Notes under the pieces: generated by a model | Database searches by the model: none | The model's input: only the letters and a program-made list of their open reading frames with translations | What the model was told of the DNA's origin: nothing | Position numbers and translations under genes: made by a program | Assembly: GCF_051020765.1 (NCBI RefSeq) | Contig: NW_027469206.1 | Span: forward strand, 186,001 to 250,000 | Length of the DNA stretch: 64,000 nt | Source: Lasioglossum baleicum | Taxonomy: Eukaryota; Arthropoda; Insecta; Hymenoptera; Halictidae | Direction of reading: 5' to 3' | In this document: one piece after another, positions 34,412-46,248 of the stretch | Layout of the letters: each line of letters opens with the position of its first letter | How positions within the stretch are numbered: the first letter of the stretch is position 1

Positions 34412-37400
34412 ATGAGTTTTGCGTTACGCGTTAAGCGTTATGCGCAATGGGTTATGCGTTATGCGTTATGCGTTATGCGTTATGCGTTATGCGTTATGCG
34501 TTATGCGTTATGCGTTATGCGTTATGCGTTATGCGTTATGCGTTATGCGTTATGCGTTATGCGTTATGCGTTATGCGTTATGCGTTATGCGTTATGCGTT
34601 ATGCGTTATGCGTTATGCGTTATGCGTTATGCGTTATGCGTTATGCGTTATGCGTTATGCGTTATGCGTTATGCGTTATGCGTTATGCGTTATGCGTTAT
34701 GCGTTATGACTTTTGCATTATGCGTTATGCGTTATGCGTTATGCGTTATGGGCTATGCGTTATGCGTTATGCGTTATGCGTTATGCGTTATGCGTTATGC
34801 GTTATGCGTTATGCGTTATGCGTTATGCGTTATGCGTTATGCGTTATGACTTTTGCATTATGCGTTATGCGTTATGCGTTATGGGCTATGCGTTATGCGT
34901 TATGCGTTATGCGTTATGCGTTATGCGTTATGCGTTATGCGTTATGCGTTATGCGTTATGCGTTATGCGTTATGCGTTATGCGTTATGCGTTATGCGTTA
35001 TGCGTTATGCGTTATGCGTTATGCGTTATGCGTTATGCGTTATGCGTTATGCGTTATGCGTTATGCGTTATGCGTTATGCGTTATGCGTTATGCGTTATG
35101 CGTTATGCGTTATGCGTTATGCGTTATGCGTTATGCGTTATGCGTTATGCGTTATGCGTTATGCGTTATGACTTTTGCATTATGCGTTATGCGTTATGCG
35201 TTATGGGCTATGCGTTATGCGTTATGCGTTATGCGTTATGCGTTATGCGTTATGAGTTTTGCGTTACGCGTTAAGCGTTATGCGCAATGGGTTATGCGTT
35301 ATGCGTTATGCGTTATGCGTTATGCGTTATGCGTTATGCGTTATGCGTTATGCGTTATGCGTTATGCGTTATGCGTTATGCGTTATGCGTTATGCGTTAT
35401 GCGTTATGCGTTATGCGTTATGCGTTATGCGTTATGCGTTATGCGTTATGGGCTAAGCGTTATGCCTTATGGTTTATACGTTATGCGTTATGCGTTATGC
35501 GTTATGCGTTATGCGTTATGCGTTATGCGTTATGCGTTATGCGTTATGCGTTATGCGTTATGCGTTATGCGTTATGCGTTATGCGTTATGCGTTATGCGT
35601 TATGCGTTATGCGTTATGCGTTATGCGTTATGCGTTATGCGTTATGCGTTATGCGTTATGAGTTTTGCGTTACGCGTTAAGCGTTATGCGCAATGGGTTA
35701 TGCGTTATGCGTTATGCGTTATGCGTTATGCGTTATGCGTTATGCGTTATGCGTTATGCGTTATGCGTTATGCGTTATGCGTTATGCGTTATGCGTTATG
35801 CGTTATGCGTTATGCGTTATGCGTTATGCGTTATGCATTATGCGTTATGCGTTATGCGTTATGCGTTATGCGTTATGCGTTATGCGTTATGCGTTATGCG
35901 TTATGCGTTATGCGTTATGCGTTATGCGTTATGCGTTATGCGTTATGCGTTATGCGTTATGCGTTATGCGTTATGCGTTATGCGTTATGCGTTATGCGTT
36001 ATGCGTTATGACTTTTGCATTATGCGTTATGCGTTATGCGTTATGGGCTATGCGTTATGCGTTATGCGTTATGCGTTATGCGTTATGCGTTATGCGTTAT
36101 GGGCTATGCGTTATGCGTTATGCGTTATGCGTTATGCGTTATGCGTTATGCGTTATGCGTTATGCGTTATGCGTTATGACTTTTGCATTATGCGTTATGC
36201 GTTATGCGTTATGGGCTATGCGTTATGCGTTATGCGTTATGCGTTATGCGTTATGCGTTATGCGTTATGCGTTATGCGTTATGCGTTATGCGTTATGCGT
36301 TATGCGTTATGCGTTATGCGTTATGCGTTATGCGTTATGCGTTATGCGTTATGCGTTATGCGTTATGCGTTATGCGTTATGCGTTATGCGTTATGCGTTA
36401 TGCGTTATGCGTTATGCGTTATGCGTTATGCGTTAAGCGTTATGCGTAACGGGTTATGCGTTATGCGTTATGCGTTATGCGTTATGCGTTATGCGTTATG
36501 CGTTATGCGTTATGCGTTATGCGTTATGCGTTATGCGTTATGCGTTATGCGTTATGCGTTATGCGTTATGCGTTATGCGTTATGCGTTATGCGTTATGAG
36601 TTTTGCGTTACGCGTTAAGCGTTATGCGCAATGGGTTATGCGTTATGCGTTATGCGTTATGCGTTAAGCGTTATGCGTAACGGGTTATGCGTTATGCGTT
36701 ATGCGTTATGCGTTATGCGTTATGCGTTATGCGTTATGCGTTATGCGTTATGCGTTATGCGTTATGCGTTATGCGTTATGCGTTATGCGTTATGCGTTAT
36801 GCGTTATGCGTTATGCGTTATGCGTTATGCGTTATGCGTTATGCGTTATGCGTTATGCGTTATGCGTTATGCGTTATGCGTTATGCGTTATGCGTTATGC
36901 GTTATGCGTTATGCGTTATGCGTTATGACTTTTGCATTATGCGTTATGCGTTATGCGTTATGGGCTATGCGTTATGCGTTATGCGTTATGCGTTATGAGT
37001 TTTGCGTTACGCGTTAAGCGTTATGCGCAATGGGTTATGCGTTATGCGTTATGCGTTATGCGTTATGCGTTATGCGTTATGCGTTATGCGTTATGAGTTT
37101 TGCGTTACGCGTTAAGCGTTATGCGCAATGGGTTATGCGTTATGCGTTATGCGTTATGCGTTATGCGTTATGCGTTATGCGTTATGCGTTATGCGTTATG
37201 CGTTATGCGTTATGCGTTATGCGTTATGCGTTATGCGTTATGCGTTATGCGTTATGCGTTATGCGTTATGCGTTATGCGTTATGCGTTATGCGTTATGCG
37301 TTATGCGTTATGCGTTATGCGTTATGCGTTATGCGTTATGCGTTATGCGTTATGCGTTATGACTTTTGCATTATGCGTTATGCGTTATGCGTTATGCGTT

Positions 37401-37708
37401 ATGGGCTATGCGTTATGCGTTATGCGTTATGCGTTATGCGTTATGCGTTATGCGTTATGCGTTATGCGTTATGCGTTATGCGTTATGCGTTATGCGTTAT
37501 GCGTTATGCGTTATGCGTTATGCGTTATGACTTTTGCATTATGCGTTATGCGTTATGCGTTATGCGTTATGGGCTATGCGTTATGCGTTATGCGTTATGC
37601 GTTATGCGTTATGCGTTATGCGTTATGCGTTATGCGTTATGCGTTATGCGTTATGCGTTATGCGTTATGCGTTATGCGTTATGCGTTATGCGTTATGCGT
37701 TATGCGTT
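34412..37708 (+). repeat. 3.3-kb tandem higher-order repeat, copy 1
   Basis: Order: C34412, A34706-B34748, A34846-B34881, A35168-B35203-C35252, D35448, C35658, K35833, A36008-B36043, B36099, A36176-B36211, E36435, C36596, E36666, A36925-B-C36995, C37093, A37359-B37401, A37527-B37569. Length 3297 bp (471 units). Copy 2 matches every element at an offset of 3297 bp as far as B34881 and 3304 bp from A35168 on, so the only difference I find is one extra canonical unit in copy 2. Confidence 0.95.
35833..35839 (+). repeat. K unit (G5A), copy 1
   Basis: ATGCATT, giving ATGCAT, which occurs only here and at 39137. A CpG to CpA transition that predates the 3.3-kb duplication; the two copies are 3304 bp apart. 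Confidence 0.96.
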
Positions 37709-40700
37709 ATGAGTTTTGCGTTACGCGTTAAGCGTTATGCGCAATGGGTTATGCGTTATGCGTTATGCGTTATGCGTTATGCGTTATGCGTTATGCGTTA
37801 TGCGTTATGCGTTATGCGTTATGCGTTATGCGTTATGCGTTATGCGTTATGCGTTATGCGTTATGCGTTATGCGTTATGCGTTATGCGTTATGCGTTATG
37901 CGTTATGCGTTATGCGTTATGCGTTATGCGTTATGCGTTATGCGTTATGCGTTATGCGTTATGCGTTATGCGTTATGCGTTATGCGTTATGCGTTATGCG
38001 TTATGACTTTTGCATTATGCGTTATGCGTTATGCGTTATGCGTTATGGGCTATGCGTTATGCGTTATGCGTTATGCGTTATGCGTTATGCGTTATGCGTT
38101 ATGCGTTATGCGTTATGCGTTATGCGTTATGCGTTATGCGTTATGACTTTTGCATTATGCGTTATGCGTTATGCGTTATGGGCTATGCGTTATGCGTTAT
38201 GCGTTATGCGTTATGCGTTATGCGTTATGCGTTATGCGTTATGCGTTATGCGTTATGCGTTATGCGTTATGCGTTATGCGTTATGCGTTATGCGTTATGC
38301 GTTATGCGTTATGCGTTATGCGTTATGCGTTATGCGTTATGCGTTATGCGTTATGCGTTATGCGTTATGCGTTATGCGTTATGCGTTATGCGTTATGCGT
38401 TATGCGTTATGCGTTATGCGTTATGCGTTATGCGTTATGCGTTATGCGTTATGCGTTATGCGTTATGCGTTATGACTTTTGCATTATGCGTTATGCGTTA
38501 TGCGTTATGGGCTATGCGTTATGCGTTATGCGTTATGCGTTATGCGTTATGCGTTATGAGTTTTGCGTTACGCGTTAAGCGTTATGCGCAATGGGTTATG
38601 CGTTATGCGTTATGCGTTATGCGTTATGCGTTATGCGTTATGCGTTATGCGTTATGCGTTATGCGTTATGCGTTATGCGTTATGCGTTATGCGTTATGCG
38701 TTATGCGTTATGCGTTATGCGTTATGCGTTATGCGTTATGCGTTATGCGTTATGGGCTAAGCGTTATGCCTTATGGTTTATACGTTATGCGTTATGCGTT
38801 ATGCGTTATGCGTTATGCGTTATGCGTTATGCGTTATGCGTTATGCGTTATGCGTTATGCGTTATGCGTTATGCGTTATGCGTTATGCGTTATGCGTTAT
38901 GCGTTATGCGTTATGCGTTATGCGTTATGCGTTATGCGTTATGCGTTATGCGTTATGCGTTATGAGTTTTGCGTTACGCGTTAAGCGTTATGCGCAATGG
39001 GTTATGCGTTATGCGTTATGCGTTATGCGTTATGCGTTATGCGTTATGCGTTATGCGTTATGCGTTATGCGTTATGCGTTATGCGTTATGCGTTATGCGT
39101 TATGCGTTATGCGTTATGCGTTATGCGTTATGCGTTATGCATTATGCGTTATGCGTTATGCGTTATGCGTTATGCGTTATGCGTTATGCGTTATGCGTTA
39201 TGCGTTATGCGTTATGCGTTATGCGTTATGCGTTATGCGTTATGCGTTATGCGTTATGCGTTATGCGTTATGCGTTATGCGTTATGCGTTATGCGTTATG
39301 CGTTATGCGTTATGACTTTTGCATTATGCGTTATGCGTTATGCGTTATGGGCTATGCGTTATGCGTTATGCGTTATGCGTTATGCGTTATGCGTTATGCG
39401 TTATGGGCTATGCGTTATGCGTTATGCGTTATGCGTTATGCGTTATGCGTTATGCGTTATGCGTTATGCGTTATGCGTTATGACTTTTGCATTATGCGTT
39501 ATGCGTTATGCGTTATGGGCTATGCGTTATGCGTTATGCGTTATGCGTTATGCGTTATGCGTTATGCGTTATGCGTTATGCGTTATGCGTTATGCGTTAT
39601 GCGTTATGCGTTATGCGTTATGCGTTATGCGTTATGCGTTATGCGTTATGCGTTATGCGTTATGCGTTATGCGTTATGCGTTATGCGTTATGCGTTATGC
39701 GTTATGCGTTATGCGTTATGCGTTATGCGTTATGCGTTAAGCGTTATGCGTAACGGGTTATGCGTTATGCGTTATGCGTTATGCGTTATGCGTTATGCGT
39801 TATGCGTTATGCGTTATGCGTTATGCGTTATGCGTTATGCGTTATGCGTTATGCGTTATGCGTTATGCGTTATGCGTTATGCGTTATGCGTTATGCGTTA
39901 TGAGTTTTGCGTTACGCGTTAAGCGTTATGCGCAATGGGTTATGCGTTATGCGTTATGCGTTATGCGTTAAGCGTTATGCGTAACGGGTTATGCGTTATG
40001 CGTTATGCGTTATGCGTTATGCGTTATGCGTTATGCGTTATGCGTTATGCGTTATGCGTTATGCGTTATGCGTTATGCGTTATGCGTTATGCGTTATGCG
40101 TTATGCGTTATGCGTTATGCGTTATGCGTTATGCGTTATGCGTTATGCGTTATGCGTTATGCGTTATGCGTTATGCGTTATGCGTTATGCGTTATGCGTT
40201 ATGCGTTATGCGTTATGCGTTATGCGTTATGACTTTTGCATTATGCGTTATGCGTTATGCGTTATGGGCTATGCGTTATGCGTTATGCGTTATGCGTTAT
40301 GAGTTTTGCGTTACGCGTTAAGCGTTATGCGCAATGGGTTATGCGTTATGCGTTATGCGTTATGCGTTATGCGTTATGCGTTATGCGTTATGCGTTATGA
40401 GTTTTGCGTTACGCGTTAAGCGTTATGCGCAATGGGTTATGCGTTATGCGTTATGCGTTATGCGTTATGCGTTATGCGTTATGCGTTATGCGTTATGCGT
40501 TATGCGTTATGCGTTATGCGTTATGCGTTATGCGTTATGCGTTATGCGTTATGCGTTATGCGTTATGCGTTATGCGTTATGCGTTATGCGTTATGCGTTA
40601 TGCGTTATGCGTTATGCGTTATGCGTTATGCGTTATGCGTTATGCGTTATGCGTTATGCGTTATGACTTTTGCATTATGCGTTATGCGTTATGCGTTATG

Positions 40701-40956
40701 CGTTATGGGCTATGCGTTATGCGTTATGCGTTATGCGTTATGCGTTATGCGTTATGCGTTATGCGTTATGCGTTATGCGTTATGCGTTATGCGTTATGCG
40801 TTATGCGTTATGCGTTATGCGTTATGCGTTATGACTTTTGCATTATGCGTTATGCGTTATGCGTTATGCGTTATGGGCTATGCGTTATGCGTTATGCGTT
40901 ATGCGTTATGCGTTATGCGTTATGCGTTATGCGTTATGCGTTATGCGTTATGCGTT
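37709..40956 (+). repeat. 3.3-kb tandem higher-order repeat, copy 2
   Basis: Order: C37709, A38003-B38045, A38143-B38178, A38472-B38507-C38556, D38752, C38962, K39137, A39312-B39347, B39403, A39480-B39515, E39739, C39900, E39970, A40229-B-C40299, C40397, A40663-B40705, A40831-B40873. Identity with copy 1 ends between 40873 and the A at 40957, where copy 1 instead runs on to the C at 37709. Confidence 0.95.
39137..39143 (+). repeat. K unit (G5A), copy 2
   Basis: The partner of the K unit at 35833, in the same place relative to the C cassette 175 bp upstream (38962 here, 35658 there). Confidence 0.96.
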
Positions 40957-41768
40957 ATGACTTTTGCATTATGCGTTATGCGTTATGCGTTATGGGCTAT
41001 GCGTTATGCGTTATGCGTTATGCGTTATGCGTTATGCGTTATGCGTTATGCGTTATGCGTTATGCGTTATGCGTTATGCGTTATGCGTTATGCGTTATGC
41101 GTTATGCGTTATGCGTTATGCGTTATGCGTTATGCGTTATGCGTTATGCGTTATGCGTTATGCGTTATGCGTTATGCGTTATGCGTTATGCGTTATGCGT
41201 TATGCGTTATGCGTTATGCGTTATGGGCTATGCGTTATGCGTTATGCGTTATGCGTTATGCGTTATGCGTTATGCGTTATGCGTTATGCGTTATGCGTTA
41301 TGCGTTATGCGTTATGCGTTATGCGTTATGCGTTATGCGTTATGCGTTATGCGTTATGCGTTATGCGTTATGACTTTTGCATTATGCGTTATGCGTTATG
41401 CGTTATGCGTTATGGGCTATGCGTTATGCGTTATGCGTTATGCGTTATGCGTTATGCGTTATGCGTTATGCGTTATGCGTTATGCGTTATGACTTTTGCA
41501 TTATGCGTTATGCGTTATGCGTTATGGGCTATGCGTTATGCGTTATGCGTTATGCGTTATGCGTTATGCGTTATGCGTTATGCGTTATGCGTTATGCGTT
41601 ATGCGTTATGCGTTATGCGTTATGCGTTATGCGTTATGCGTTATGCGTTATGCGTTATGCGTTATGCGTTATGCGTTATGCGTTATGCGTTATGCGTTAT
41701 GCGTTATGCGTTATGCGTTATGCGTTATGCGTTATGCGTTATGCGTTATGCGTTATGCGTTATGCGTT

Positions 41769-41817
41769 ATGTGTTATGCGTTATGCGTTATGCGTTAAGC
41801 GTTATGCGTAACGGGTT
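41769..41817 (+). repeat. T-3-E block (C4T unit, 3 canonical units, E), first copy
   Basis: A lone C4T unit, exactly three canonical units, then cassette E. Copies start at 41769, 42273 and 46088, all within 4.4 kb. In E+ the C4T unit follows E instead, so the two placements define separate subfamilies. Confidence 0.92.
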
Positions 41818-41978
41818 ATGCGTTATGCGTTATGCGTTATGCGTTATGCGTTATGCGTTATGCGTTATGCGTTATGCGTTATGCGTTATGCGTTATGCGT
41901 TATGCGTTATGCGTTATGCGTTATGCGTTATGCGTTATGCGTTATGCGTTATGCGTTATGCGTTATGCGTTATGCGTT

Positions 41979-42020
41979 ATGAGTTTTACGTTACGCGTTA
42001 AGCGTTATGCGCAATGGGTT
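41979..42020 (+). repeat. C cassette with G3A+C4C in unit 2 (TTACGTT)
   Basis: Unit 2 reads TTACGTT (41986-41992) instead of TTGCGTT; relative to the normal C unit the change is G3A only. It lies between the E copies at 41797 and 42042. Only copy of this form. Confidence 0.92.
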
Positions 42021-43091
42021 ATGCGTTATGCGTTATGCGTTAAGCGTTATGCGTAACGGGTTATGCGTTATGCGTTATGCGTTATGCGTTATGCGTTATG
42101 CGTTATGCGTTATGCGTTATGCGTTATGCGTTATGCGTTATGCGTTATGCGTTATGCGTTATGCGTTATGCGTTATGCGTTATGCGTTATGCGTTATGCG
42201 TTATGCGTTATGCGTTATGCGTTATGCGTTATGCGTTATGCGTTATGCGTTATGCGTTATGCGTTATGCGTTATGTGTTATGCGTTATGCGTTATGCGTT
42301 AAGCGTTATGCGTAACGGGTTATGCGTTATGCGTTATGCGTTATGCGTTATGCGTTATGCGTTATGCGTTATGCGTTATGCGTTATGCGTTATGCGTTAT
42401 GCGTTATGCGTTATGCGTTATGCGTTATGCGTTATGCGTTATGCGTTATGCGTTATGCGTTATGCGTTATGCGTTATGCGTTATGCGTTATGCGTTATGC
42501 GTTATGCGTTATGCGTTATGCGTTATGCGTTATGCGTTATGCGTTATGCGTTATGCGTTATGCGTTATGCGTTATGCGTTATGCGTTATGCGTTATGCGT
42601 TATGCGTTATGCGTTATGCGTTATGCGTTATGCGTTATGCGTTATGCGTTATGCGTTATGCGTTATGCGTTATGCGTTATGCGTTATGCGTTATGCGTTA
42701 TGCGTTATGACTTTTGCATTATGCGTTATGCGTTATGCGTTATGGGCTATGCGTTATGCGTTATGCGTTATGCGTTATGAGTTTTGCGTTACGCGTTAAG
42801 CGTTATGCGCAATGGGTTATGCGTTATGCGTTATGCGTTATGCGTTATGCGTTATGCGTTATGCGTTATGCGTTATGCGTTATGCGTTATGCGTTATGCG
42901 TTATGCGTTATGCGTTATGCGTTATGCGTTATGCGTTATGCGTTATGCGTTATGCGTTATGCGTTATGCGTTATGCGTTATGCGTTATGCGTTATGCGTT
43001 ATGCGTTATGCGTTATGCGTTATGCGTTATGGGCTAAGCGTTATGCCTTATGGTTTATACGTTATGCGTTATGCGTTATGCGTTATGCGTT

Positions 43092-43147
43092 ATGAGTTTT
43101 GCGTTACGCGTTAAGCGTTACGCGTTAAGCGTTATGCGCAATGGGTT
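43092..43147 (+). repeat. C cassette with units 3 and 4 duplicated
   Basis: Eight units: the T2C and T2A pair occurs twice in a row (43106-43119 and 43120-43133) before the usual last two units. A 14-bp internal tandem duplication that preserves the 7-bp phase. It is followed by the L unit at 43162. Confidence 0.93.
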
Positions 43148-43161
43148 ATGCGTTATGCGTT

Positions 43162-43168
43162 ATGCGAT
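43162..43168 (+). repeat. L unit (T6A), first of three
   Basis: ATGCGAT. Copies at 43162, 46312 and 48139. The last two lie 28 bp after the start of a B unit in the two copies of the 1.85-kb repeat; the first follows the enlarged C at 43092. Confidence 0.94.
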
Positions 43169-46100
43169 ATGCGTTATGCGTTATGCGTTATGCGTTATGC
43201 GTTATGCGTTATGCGTTATGCGTTATGCGTTATGCGTTATGCGTTATGCGTTATGCGTTATGCGTTATGCGTTATGCGTTATGGGCTAAGCGTTATGCCT
43301 TATGGTTTATACGTTATGCGTTATGCGTTATGCGTTATGCGTTATGCGTTATGCGTTATGAGTTTTGCGTTACGCGTTAAGCGTTATGCGTTATGCGTTA
43401 TGCGTTATGCGTTATGCGTTATGCGTTATGCGTTATGCGTTATGCGTTATGCGTTATGCGTTATGCGTTATGCGTTATGCGTTATGCGTTATGCGTTATG
43501 CGTTATGCGTTATGCGTTATGCGTTATGCGTTATGCGTTATGCGTTATGCGTTATGCGTTATGCGTTATGCGTTATGCGTTATGCGTTATGCGTTATGCG
43601 TTATGCGTTATGCGTTATGCGTTATGCGTTATGCGTTATGCGTTATGCGTTATGCGTTATGCGTTATGCGTTATGCGTTATGGGCTATGCGTTATGCGTT
43701 ATGCGTTATGCGTTATGAGTTTTGCGTTACGCGTTAAGCGTTATGCGCAATGGGTTATGCGCTATGCGTTATGCGTTATGCGTTATGCGTTAAGCGTTAT
43801 GCGTAACGGGTTATGCGTTATGCGTTATGCGTTATGCGTTATGCGTTATGCGTTATGCGTTATGCGTTATGCGTTATGCGTTATGCGTTATGCGTTATGC
43901 GTTATGCGTTATGCGTTATGCGTTATGCGTTATGCGTTATGCGTTATGCGTTATGACTTTTGCATTATGCGTTATGCGTTATGCGTTATGCGTTATGGGC
44001 TATGCGTTATGCGTTATGCGTTATGCGTTATGAGTTTTGCGTTACGCGTTAAGCGTTATGCGCAATGGGTTATGCGTTATGCGTTATGCGTTATGCGTTA
44101 TGCGTTATGGGCTAAGCGTTATGCCTTATGGTTTATACGTTATGCGTTATGCGTTATGAGTTTTGCGTTACGCGTTAAGCGTTATGCGTTATGCGTTATG
44201 CGTTATGCGTTATGCGTTATGCGTTATGCGTTATGCGTTATGCGTTATGCGTTATGCGTTATGCGTTATGCGTTATGCGTTATGCGTTATGCGTTATGCG
44301 TTATGACTTTTGCATTATGCGTTATGCGTTATGCGTTATGCGTTATGGGCTATGCGTTATGCGTTATGCGTTATGCGTTATGCGTTATGACTTTTGCATT
44401 ATGCGTTATGCGTTATGCGTTATGGGCTATGCGTTATGCGTTATGCGTTATGCGTTATGCGTTATGCGTTATGCGTTATGCGTTATGCGTTATGCGTTAT
44501 GCGTTATGCGTTATGCGTTATGCGTTATGCGTTATGCGTTATGCGTTATGCGTTATGCGTTATGCGTTATGCGTTATGCGTTATGCGTTATGCGTTATGC
44601 GTTATGCGTTATGCGTTATGCGTTATGCGTTATGCGTTATGCGTTATGCGTTATGCGTTATGAGTTTTGCGTTACGCGTTAAGCGTTATGCGCAATGGGT
44701 TATGCGTTATGCGTTATGCGTTATGCGTTAAGCGTTATGCGTAACGGGTTATGCGTTATGCGTTATGCGTTATGCGTTATGCGTTATGCGTTATGCGTTA
44801 TGCGTTATGCGTTATGCGTTATGCGTTATGCGTTATGCGTTATGCGTTATGCGTTATGCGTTATGCGTTATGCGTTATGCGTTATGCGTTATGCGTTATG
44901 CGTTATGCGTTATGCGTTATGCGTTATGCGTTATGCGTTATGCGTTATGCGTTATGCGTTATGCGTTATGCGTTATGCGTTATGCGTTATGCGTTATGCG
45001 TTATGCGTTATGCGTTATGCGTTATGCGTTATGCGTTATGCGTTATGCGTTATGACTTTTGCATTATGCGTTATGCGTTATGCGTTATGGGCTATGCGTT
45101 ATGCGTTATGCGTTATACGTTATGAGTTTTGCGTTACGCGTTAAGCGTTATGCGCAATGGGTTATGCGTTATGCGTTATGCGTTATGCGTTATGCGTTAT
45201 GCGTTATGCGTTATGCGTTATGAGTTTTGCGTTACGCGTTAAGCGTTATGCGCAATGGGTTATGCGTTATGCGTTATGCGTTATGCGTTATGCGTTATGC
45301 GTTATGCGTTATGCGTTATGCGTTATGCGTTATGCGTTATGCGTTATGCGTTATGCGTTATGCGTTATGCGTTATGCGTTATGCGTTATGCGTTATGCGT
45401 TATGCGTTATGACTTTTGCATTATGCGTTATGCGTTATGCGTTATGCGTTATGGGCTATGCGTTATGCGTTATGCGTTATGCGTTATGCGTTATGCGTTA
45501 TGCGTTATGCGTTATGCGTTATGCGTTATGCGTTATGCGTTATGCGTTATGCGTTATGCGTTATGCGTTATGCGTTATGCGTTATGCGTTATGCGTTATG
45601 CGTTATGCGTTATGCGTTATGCGTTATGCGTTATGCGTTATGCGTTATGCGTTATGCGTTATGCGTTATGCGTTATGCGTTATGCGTTATGCGTTATGCG
45701 TTATGCGTTATGCGTTATGCGTTATGCGTTATGCGTTATGCGTTATGCGTTATGCGTTATGCGTTATGACTTTTGCATTATGCGTTATGCGTTATGCGTT
45801 ATGCGTTATGGGCTATGCGTTATGCGTTATGCGTTATGCGTTATGCGTTATGCGTTATGCGTTATGCGTTATGCGTTATGCGTTATGCGTTATGCGTTAT
45901 GCGTTATGCGTTATGCGTTATGCGTTATGCGTTATGCGTTATGCGTTATGCGTTATGCGTTATGCGTTATGCGTTATGCGTTATGCGTTATGCGTTATGC
46001 GTTATGCGTTATGCGTTATGCGTTATGCGTTATGCGTTATGCGTTATGCGTTATGCGTTATGCGTTATGCGTTATGCGTTATGCGTTATGTGTTATGCGT

Positions 46101-46248
46101 TATGCGTTATGCGTTAAGCGTTATGCGTAACGGGTTATGCGTTATGCGTTATGCGTTATGCGTTATGCGTTATGCGTTATGCGTTATGCGTTATGCGTTA
46201 TGCGTTATGCGTTATGCGTTATGCGTTATGCGTTATGCGTTATGCGTT

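Larger units (their letters stand above)
40957..46248 (+). repeat. Array segment 6: E-rich, variant-rich stretch
   Basis: Order: A40957-B40992, B41223, A41370-B41412, A41489-B41524, T41769, E41797, C41979 (TTACGTT), E42042, T42273, E42301, A42707-B-C42777, D43029, C43092 (enlarged), L43162, D43281, C43358 (short), B43680, C43715, J43757, E43792, A43953-B43995-C44030, D44107, C44156 (short), A44303-B44345, A44387-B44422, C44660, E44730, A45052-B45087-C45122, C45220, A45409-B45451, A45766-B45808, T46088, E46116. Six E cassettes and all three T-3-E blocks lie here, and I see no clear tandem higher-order copy. Confidence 0.9.

Noticed and set aside
34412..40956. The 3.3-kb pair as a pure assembly duplication
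   Set aside because: Not excluded, but one whole-unit difference and clear boundaries are compatible with a real recent duplication; raw reads are needed to decide, so it is kept as a finding.
43148..44731. Long + strand open frames (up to 527 codons) read as a protein of repeated seven residues
   Set aside because: All three + frames are open at once and give the same peptide because the unit is 7 bp without a stop. Copies of a block differ by 7-bp steps, which would shift any frame. Stops come only from variant units (TGA or TAA in A, C, D, E). There is no independent start context or codon bias.
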